NCBI GenBank assembly: GCA_035604595.1
Contig: DATNIE010000031.1
Coordinates: 1-39,096 of the forward strand
DNA from: CAIKZZ01 sp035604595
GTDB taxonomy: Bacteria > Pseudomonadota > Gammaproteobacteria > Steroidobacterales > Steroidobacteraceae
Reading direction: 5' to 3'
DNA length: 39,096 bases
The position numbers were made by a program, and so were the translations under genes. The notes under the pieces are model-generated. The model was not told where the DNA came from and did not search any database. It worked only from the letters and a program-made list of their open reading frames with translations. Shown here in pieces: positions 33,654 through 39,096 of this stretch (position 1 is its first letter; each line of letters starts with the position of its first letter).

Positions 33654-34709
33654 GTGTCAGACCGAGCCACGGGCGCAGCGGTCGCGCCCATCGTCACCGA
33701 GGTTGTGATCATCGGTGCCGGCCCCTGCGGATTGTTTCAGGTGTTCGAGCTGGGCCTGCTCGGCATCAAGGCACACGTCGTCGACACGCTGAAGGCGCCG
33801 GGCGGGCAGTGCACGGAGCTGTATCCGGACAAGCCGATCTACGACATTCCCGCACTGCCGTTCTGCGGCGCCCAGGAGTTGGTCGATCGCCTGCTGCAGC
33901 AGATCAAGCCCTTTGCTGCCGAGTTTCACCTCGGCGAGGAAGTGCGCGAGCTGCAACGGGCACCGGACGGCCGCCGCTTCCGTGTGCGCACCGCCGGCGG
34001 CACCGAGTTCGACGCCGGCGCGGTTGTGATCGCCGGCGGCCTCGGCTCGTTTCAGCCGCGCCGCCTGGTCGTCGAGGGCGCCGACGCGCTCGAGGGCACG
34101 TCGGTGCACTACAAAGTGCGGCGGGTCGAGGACTTCCACGGCCAGCAGCTGCTGATCCTCGGCGGCGGAGATTCAGCGCTCGACTGGACGCTGGCGCTGG
34201 CCGGCAAGGCCGGCAAACTCACGCTCGTGCACCGGCGCGCGGAGTTCAAGGCGGCGCCGGCCTCGGTCGCGCGCATGCGCGAGTACGCGGCGAGCGGCCG
34301 GCTCGAGTTCCATGAAGGCATCGTGCAGCGGCTCGAGGTTTCGGACGGCACTCTGGCGGCCGCGGAAGTGAAACTCGCCGACGGGTCGCTGAGGCGGATC
34401 GCGTGCCACCACGTACTCGCGTTCTTCGGGCTGCACCCGAAGCTCGGGCCGATCGCCGACTGGGGGCTCGCACTCGACAAGAAGGCCATTCGCGTCGATA
34501 CCGAGAAGTTCGAGTCCAGCGAGCGCGGGGTCTTCGCGATCGGAGACATCAATAGCTACCCGGGCAAGAAAAAGCTGATCCTGTCGGGTTTTCACGAGGC
34601 GGCGCTCACGGCGTTCGGCGTACAGGCGTGGCTGTACCCGGACAAGAAGCAGTTTCTCCAGTACACGACCACGAGCCCGGTGATGCAGAGGCGGCTCGGG
34701 GTCGCCTGA
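33654..34709 (+). CDS. Thioredoxin-reductase-like ferredoxin-NADP(+) reductase
   Basis: A 351-residue flavoprotein of the YumC/TrxR-like FNR type, moving electrons between NADPH and ferredoxin or flavodoxin. The FAD Rossmann motif is VVIIGAGPCGLFQVFELG; the next block KAPGGQCTELYPDKPIYDIPALP (in parts) is diagnostic for this FNR type. The NADP motif is LLILGGGDSALDWTLAL with VHRRAEF. The FAD-closing motif is GVFAIGDINSYPGKKKLILSGFHEAA. No redox-active CxxC is present, separating it from thioredoxin reductases. I place the start at GTG 33654 because GGAG lies nine bases upstream; GTG 33639 would be an alternative without a visible ribosome-binding site. Confidence 0.94.
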   Translation: MSDRATGAAVAPIVTEVVIIGAGPCGLFQVFELGLLGIKAHVVDTLKAPGGQCTELYPDKPIYDIPALPFCGAQELVDRLLQQIKPFAAEFHLGEEVRELQRAPDGRRFRVRTAGGTEFDAGAVVIAGGLGSFQPRRLVVEGADALEGTSVHYKVRRVEDFHGQQLLILGGGDSALDWTLALAGKAGKLTLVHRRAEFKAAPASVARMREYAASGRLEFHEGIVQRLEVSDGTLAAAEVKLADGSLRRIACHHVLAFFGLHPKLGPIADWGLALDKKAIRVDTEKFESSERGVFAIGDINSYPGKKKLILSGFHEAALTAFGVQAWLYPDKKQFLQYTTTSPVMQRRLGVA

Positions 34710-34743
34710 GCCTGCCGGTTCCGGTCCCGGTAACATCGGATCC

Positions 34744-35619
34744 ATGGATCAGCGGCTGATAGACGTCCTGGCACTGCTCGAGCTCGAGCCGCTCGAGGTC
34801 AACCTGTTCCGCGGCGACAGTCGGGACATCGGCAGTCCGCAGGTGTTCGGCGGGCAGGTGCTCGGCCAGGCGCTGGTCGCCGCGTACCGCACGGTCAGCG
34901 ACCGCGCCTGCCATTCGCTGCACGCGTATTTCCTGCGTCGTGGCGACTTCGATGCACCGATCATCTATCAGGTCGACCGCAGCCGCGACGGCCACAGCTT
35001 CAGCAACCGACGGGTGGTCGCGATCCAGCATGGCGAGCAGATCTTCCACATGTCCTGTTCATTTCAGCTGAGTGAGCCGGGCATGGATCACTCGGCCCGG
35101 ATGCCGGACGTGCCGCCGCCGGAGCAGCTCCGCGACTTCCGCAGCTATCACGAGGAAATTCTCGAGGTGCTTCCGGAAAAGGTCCGGCGATTCTTCGAGC
35201 ATCACCGGCCTTTCGAATTCCGCCCGGTGCGGATGCCGAACTACCTCAGTCCCGAGCCGCTGCCGCCGGCCAAGCAGGTGTGGTTCCGCACCGTCGACCA
35301 CATCGTCTCCGACGAGGACTGGCTGCACCGCTGCCTGCTTGCCTATGTCTCCGACTACAACCTGCTGGACACGGCCACGCTGCCGCACGCCGCGTCGCTG
35401 GCGCACCTGCAGATGGCGAGCATCGACCACGCAATGTGGTTTCACCGGCCGTTCCGCGCCGACGAGTGGCTGCTGTACTCGGTCGATAGCCCAAGCGCAT
35501 CGGGCGCACGGGGTTTCGCGCGCGGCAGCATCTACGCGCGCGACGGGCGGCTGGTGGCGAGCACCGCCCAGGAGGGTCTCATCCGCCAGCGCGACGCGGG
35601 CCCACGCCGCCCGCGATAG
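34744..35619 (+). CDS. tesB: Acyl-CoA thioesterase II
   Basis: A 291-residue double-hotdog thioesterase hydrolysing acyl-CoAs to free acids. N-terminal blocks VNLFRGDSRDIGSPQVFGGQVLGQAL and SLHAYFLRRGD are standard. The catalytic region shows AYVSDYNLL (Asp), MASIDHAMWFHRPFRADEWLLY and the C-terminal TAQEGLIR (Gln). E. coli TesB uses Asp204, Thr228 and Gln278; here the TIDH position reads SIDH, a conservative change. It ends two bases before the convergent DUF748 gene, and starts 34 bases after the reductase, so the two may share a transcript. Confidence 0.96.
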   Translation: MDQRLIDVLALLELEPLEVNLFRGDSRDIGSPQVFGGQVLGQALVAAYRTVSDRACHSLHAYFLRRGDFDAPIIYQVDRSRDGHSFSNRRVVAIQHGEQIFHMSCSFQLSEPGMDHSARMPDVPPPEQLRDFRSYHEEILEVLPEKVRRFFEHHRPFEFRPVRMPNYLSPEPLPPAKQVWFRTVDHIVSDEDWLHRCLLAYVSDYNLLDTATLPHAASLAHLQMASIDHAMWFHRPFRADEWLLYSVDSPSASGARGFARGSIYARDGRLVASTAQEGLIRQRDAGPRRPR

Positions 35620-35621
35620 AC

Positions 35622-38600
35622 TCAGTGCAGCGCGAGCTGCATGCGCAGCGGGCTCGCCGGCGGCAGCGGCGGGGCGGTGATCACGAACACCCGCGTGGGG
35701 TCGATACCGGTGCCGTCGAGCAGCGCTACCTGCACGGCGCTCGCGCGGTCCTTGGCGAGCGCATCGAGATCGGCCGGCGCGACGCTGATCCGGCCCTTGA
35801 GCGCCGTCTCGAGCCAGGCGATCGCCTGCGCCTGCGGATCCGCTGCCGGTGCGGGTGTCGCGGTCGGTGCCGGGGCCTCCGGCTTTGGAATCTCGGCGCG
35901 GTGCCCGAATGACTCGCGGTAGGCGTCCTCAAGGAGCGCCCGGTAATCTTTCGGCGTCGCAAGCAGGTGGTCGATCGCTCCCGGGTCGGTCGCGTGGGTA
36001 CCGAGGCGGTGGCTCGCGCGTGCGGTGAGATCCTCGCGCCACCGCAGTTCGGCCAGTGCCGCCCGATCAGCCTCGGGCTGAGCGATCATCGGCACGTCGA
36101 CGCTGAGCGCCGGGCGAGAGTCGAGCGCCTTGGCGAGCGTCTGCAGTTTGGCCTTCGCGGCCGCATCGAGCGTCGCCGATCCCGGCGCGAAGTCAACAAA
36201 GGAGATCTCCTCGCCGCCGCCAAACAGTGAGCCGAGCAGCTTGAACGGCGAGGTGGCGATCTTCGTGATCAGGTTGACCACGACCTTCCAGATGAGCGGC
36301 CCCAGCCGGAATTGAGGGTCGTCGAGACTGCCGGTCACCGGCAGGTCGAGATCGATGACGCCGTTGCGATCCTTGAGGAGCGCGATGGCGAGCTTCACCG
36401 GCAGGCTCGTTGCGTCCGAACTCTCAACGCGCTCGCCAAGCTGCAGCTGGTCGATGACGATCTTGTGGGTGGCGTTCAACTTGCGGTTCTCGACCAGGTA
36501 ACTGAAGTCGGCCGACAGCTTGCCCTTGTCGATCCGGTAGCCGGCAAATTTCCCGGAGTACGGCGACAGGCTCGTGAGCTCGAGGTTCTTGAAGCTGACG
36601 TGCAGGTTCGTGTAACTGACGGCCGCAAAATAGTTGACCGTGCCGGTGATCGTCACGGGTGCGTACCGATCGACCGCGCCTTCGAGCTTGACCTCGGCGC
36701 GGGCGTCCGGCCGCGCCGACAGGCCCTTGATCGTGCCGGCCAGCTGCTGGATGCCGGTCACGAAGTTCGGCTTGATCGAGAAATCCGCGAAGTTCACCGA
36801 GCCGTCCGCCACGCGCACGATGCCGATGTCGACCGGCAGCGGCGCGCTCGCGGCGGGAGCCGCGGGCGCAGGCTTGCCGGAGGCCGCGTCGGTGGCAGGC
36901 GCCGCAGCGGCCTCAGCGGTGTGCGGGGCGAGCACGACCTTGAGATTGGTGATGCCATTTGAGCCGATGATCACCCGCGCATACGGCTCGCTGGCCACGA
37001 TCTCGCGGATCTTGACCGATAGCGGGGCGGTCCGGACGCGCAGTCCCGCGAGCCTGAGACTCCGCCACTTGATGAAGTCCTCCTCGAGCGCCGCGTCGAT
37101 CGTACGCAGACCATCAACGCTTGCCTCGCCGTCGAAATCGACCGCGCCGCCCGCGCCAAGGCTCACCGCGCCCTTCAGGCCCGCAGTGCCGCTCTTGATG
37201 ACCATCCCCGTGGCGTCGTCGAGGTAGGGCTGCAGTGCGGTGAGCGGGAGGGTGCCCGCCTCGATGGTCAAATGTCCGGCGAGCGGGCTCGGCGTCAGAT
37301 CACCCTTCACGGCGACCCGCCCGTCGCCGTTCACCGTGGCCTGCAGATCAACCGCGAGCGCGCCGCGCGCCGGGCTCGCAAAACCGTGGACCGTCAAGTC
37401 GAGCGGCGCGACGTGCAGCATGACCGGGCGCGTCGGGCCATGATCCTCGAGGCTCAGGTCCGCGCCGGCGATCCGGATATCCGGCACCGTGATTGTCCAC
37501 GGAGTCGACTCGCGAGCGGCCGGCGCAGCGGTCGGCCCGGGTGCTGCGGCCGCGGCCGGAGGCGTAGGCGGGCCGCTGCCCGGCACGAGGCGCGTCAGGC
37601 TCAGCTGCCCGTCCCGCGTGCGTACCGCCGTCACACGCGGCTGCTCGACCGCGACCTGGCCGACGGCAATCGTCTGCGCGCCGAGGTCGATCGTGGTGCC
37701 GGTCACCGTGAGGCGCGGGATCGCAACGGCGTCGGTGGCCTCGCCCCGCGCCCGAATTCCCAACGCCGTCAGCACAAGTTCCGCCACCTTGGCGTTGAGC
37801 GCGAGCGACTCCCCGTTCTCGGCGACTTCGTAGCTGCCCTTGATGTCGAGCTCGCCACCCGACAGGTCAAACGGGATCCGCCCCGCCGCGATGTCGGTCA
37901 GCGTCTGGGCCTTGATGTGGGACAGCGCAAAGGTTCCTTGCGAGGTGATCGGCGCGAGGCCGAAACTTCCGCGCCAGTCGAGCCCCTCGCCGCGCGTCGA
38001 CAGTGCCGACAGCGCGTAGGCGTTACCCTCACTGCGCGTGCTGAAGTTGCGCAGCGTGAACGCGATAGGCTGCAGCGCCAGCGTCAGCGGGGTTTGGCGC
38101 TTGAGGTCGACCACGGTGGCCTCGCCGCCGCGGACCGCAAGCTCCGTGATCCATAGCCGCGGCGGCGGCGCGTTGGGGTTGGGCGTCGGCTCGGGCTTGG
38201 CCTGCGGCGGCAGCGCGAGGTCGAGGAGGTTGACGCGCCCGTCAGGCCGGCGAACCAGTCGGACTTTCGGCCCGGTGAGGTCGATGGCCTGGAAGTCGAG
38301 GCCGCCGCGCACGATGGAGATCAGGCCCAGCTTGACGTACAGGCGCTCGAAGGACACAAGCGGTCCGCCGTCGGCGTCGGGCACCGCGAAACTCCGCGCC
38401 TCGAGCTCGAGCGTGAACGGGTTGAAGGTGACCGCACCGAGATGCGCCTCGCGATGGTAGTGGGTCGCGACGAAGTCGTGCACGCCGCTCGTTATCAGGC
38501 GTGGCACCATCCAAAAACCGGCGGCCGCGTAGCCCGCGACAAGCAGTACGGCCACGGCCCAGGGCCACGGGCGGCGCATGAAACCGGGCATCGGCGACAT
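35622..38600 (-). CDS. DUF748 (AsmA-like) envelope protein
   Basis: A 992-residue protein with one N-terminal membrane anchor (about residues 9-31, WPWAVAVLLVAGYAAAGFWM) and a long periplasmic part of repeated beta-rich segments. The block GAVTFNPFTLELEARSFAVPD and the next VSFERLYVKLGLISIV are hallmarks of DUF748, a relative of the AsmA/TamB bridge proteins proposed to move lipids between membranes. A second DUF748 core occurs near residues 640-780 (ANISLKNLELTSLSPYSGKF-like). Two Ala/Pro-rich linkers (~345-365 and ~565-600) separate lobes. The C-terminal ~150 residues (FAPGSATLDAAAKAKLQTLA) look like an OmpA-like start. A GAGGAG site precedes the ATG. Confidence 0.92.
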   Translation of the reverse strand: MSPMPGFMRRPWPWAVAVLLVAGYAAAGFWMVPRLITSGVHDFVATHYHREAHLGAVTFNPFTLELEARSFAVPDADGGPLVSFERLYVKLGLISIVRGGLDFQAIDLTGPKVRLVRRPDGRVNLLDLALPPQAKPEPTPNPNAPPPRLWITELAVRGGEATVVDLKRQTPLTLALQPIAFTLRNFSTRSEGNAYALSALSTRGEGLDWRGSFGLAPITSQGTFALSHIKAQTLTDIAAGRIPFDLSGGELDIKGSYEVAENGESLALNAKVAELVLTALGIRARGEATDAVAIPRLTVTGTTIDLGAQTIAVGQVAVEQPRVTAVRTRDGQLSLTRLVPGSGPPTPPAAAAAPGPTAAPAARESTPWTITVPDIRIAGADLSLEDHGPTRPVMLHVAPLDLTVHGFASPARGALAVDLQATVNGDGRVAVKGDLTPSPLAGHLTIEAGTLPLTALQPYLDDATGMVIKSGTAGLKGAVSLGAGGAVDFDGEASVDGLRTIDAALEEDFIKWRSLRLAGLRVRTAPLSVKIREIVASEPYARVIIGSNGITNLKVVLAPHTAEAAAAPATDAASGKPAPAAPAASAPLPVDIGIVRVADGSVNFADFSIKPNFVTGIQQLAGTIKGLSARPDARAEVKLEGAVDRYAPVTITGTVNYFAAVSYTNLHVSFKNLELTSLSPYSGKFAGYRIDKGKLSADFSYLVENRKLNATHKIVIDQLQLGERVESSDATSLPVKLAIALLKDRNGVIDLDLPVTGSLDDPQFRLGPLIWKVVVNLITKIATSPFKLLGSLFGGGEEISFVDFAPGSATLDAAAKAKLQTLAKALDSRPALSVDVPMIAQPEADRAALAELRWREDLTARASHRLGTHATDPGAIDHLLATPKDYRALLEDAYRESFGHRAEIPKPEAPAPTATPAPAADPQAQAIAWLETALKGRISVAPADLDALAKDRASAVQVALLDGTGIDPTRVFVITAPPLPPASPLRMQLALH

Positions 38601-38642
38601 CGGGTCTCCTCGGCAGCCCGTCGATGATCCGAGATGAGGGCC

Positions 38643-39096
38643 CTATCCGCAAGACCGATTGCGCGCAGTCCACATGGCACGATCGACGATGTAGCGGTGA
38701 CAGTCCCACCAGCGCCCGGCGAAGCGCGCGTGACGCCGCATCAGGCCGTCCCAGCGCAAGCCGGCCTTGTCGAGCACGCGGCGCGACCGGTCGTTCTCGA
38801 TCGCAACCACGGCCGACAGCTCCTTCAGGCCCAGCACCCGGAACGCGAAGTCCACGAGCCCGTTGACGAGCTCGGTGCCGTAGCCGAAGCCCCAGTGGCG
38901 CGGGGCCAGCATGTAGCCGATGTCGCCCGCACCGGGCCGCGTCAGCGCGAGGTCGCAGGCGCCGATCAGCTTACCGCCGCGCCGCAGGACGACGGCGAAC
39001 TCGAAGGATCGCCGTCGCCCGGTGTGGCGGGGCGGCCCCTGGATCGCCAGGCGTCGCACCGTCGCGACGGCGCGACTGTGGCTCGGCGCGTGTTCG
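38643..39096 (-). CDS. RimJ/RimL-type GNAT acetyltransferase (5' end outside window)
   Basis: The C-terminal ~150 residues of a GNAT protein of the RimJ/RimL type, which acetylates protein N-termini or small amines. FEFAVVLRRGGKLIGACDL, IGYMLAPRHWGFGYGTELVNGLVDFAF (acetyl-CoA binding), and VAIENDRSRRVLDKAGLRWDGL are typical. The frame stays open to the window edge, and the usual ~30-40 N-terminal residues are missing, so the gene continues outside; a GTG at 39059 need not be the start. It lies 42 bases upstream of the DUF748 gene on the same strand. Confidence 0.88.
   Translation of the reverse strand, partial: EHAPSHSRAVATVRRLAIQGPPRHTGRRRSFEFAVVLRRGGKLIGACDLALTRPGAGDIGYMLAPRHWGFGYGTELVNGLVDFAFRVLGLKELSAVVAIENDRSRRVLDKAGLRWDGLMRRHARFAGRWWDCHRYIVDRAMWTARNRSCG

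Overview
The window is very GC-rich bacterial chromosome (about 70% G+C by eye), densely coded, with many ATGA/GTGA stop-start overlaps. The gene set (Hup/Hyp hydrogenase maturation proteins including HypX, ModABC, RraA, SlyD, acyl-CoA thioesterase II, a DUF748 AsmA-like protein, a DegP-type protease, XdhC) points to an aerobic or facultative Pseudomonadota, most likely a high-GC gamma- or betaproteobacterium. I cannot name the genus. I see no tRNA, rRNA, CRISPR array, insertion sequence or prophage.

Layout. 1-225: 3' end of a glycine-rich RRM RNA-binding protein. 296-2908 (-): a molybdate ABC transporter in the order modB-modC-modA. 3031-3408 (-): an unrecognised small protein. 3540-6587: an alanine block with alr (+), an Lrp/AsnC regulator (-) and ald (+), the last two divergent around a palindromic intergenic region. 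6789-7094: an orphan HigA-type antidote. 7208-18056 (+): a hydrogenase maturation operon, (hupD remnant)-hupF-hupH-hupI-hupJ-hupK-hypA-hypB-hypF-hypC-hypD-hypE-hypX. A convergent slyD-like nickel-binding FKBP follows (18084-18572), then rraA. 19256-26800: an acetate block with acs (-) diverging from a DUF485 protein, actP, a cNMP/CBS/DUF294 signalling protein and a DnaQ-like exonuclease. 27019-30443: a DegP/MucD-type lipoprotein protease and two tandem FGE-sulfatase-fold paralogues. 30510-33543 (-): an XdhC-family protein, a GNAT and a MATE transporter, translationally coupled. 33654-35619 (+): a TrxR-like ferredoxin-NADP reductase and tesB. 35622-39096 (-): a large DUF748 envelope protein and a GNAT that runs off the window.

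How it works together. The hydrogenase block follows the classic hupSLCD(E)FGHIJK-hypABFCDEX order known from rhizobial uptake hydrogenases, but no structural genes (hupSL), no hupC and no hupG are present. Directly upstream of hupF, exactly where hupD would stand, is a short reading frame whose first ~27 residues look like the N-terminus of a HupD endopeptidase before similarity is lost. In addition, the HupI rubredoxin keeps its first Cys pair but has Arg at both positions of the second pair. The general machinery (HypA-F, HypX) looks intact. The picture is either partial decay after loss of the structural genes, or a maturation cluster that now serves hydrogenase genes elsewhere in the genome. 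This is the most unusual part of the window. Other points of interest are an Ala/Lys-rich insert in ActP, a sigma-E-like promoter in front of the DegP homologue, and symmetric sites upstream of ald and of the acetate genes.
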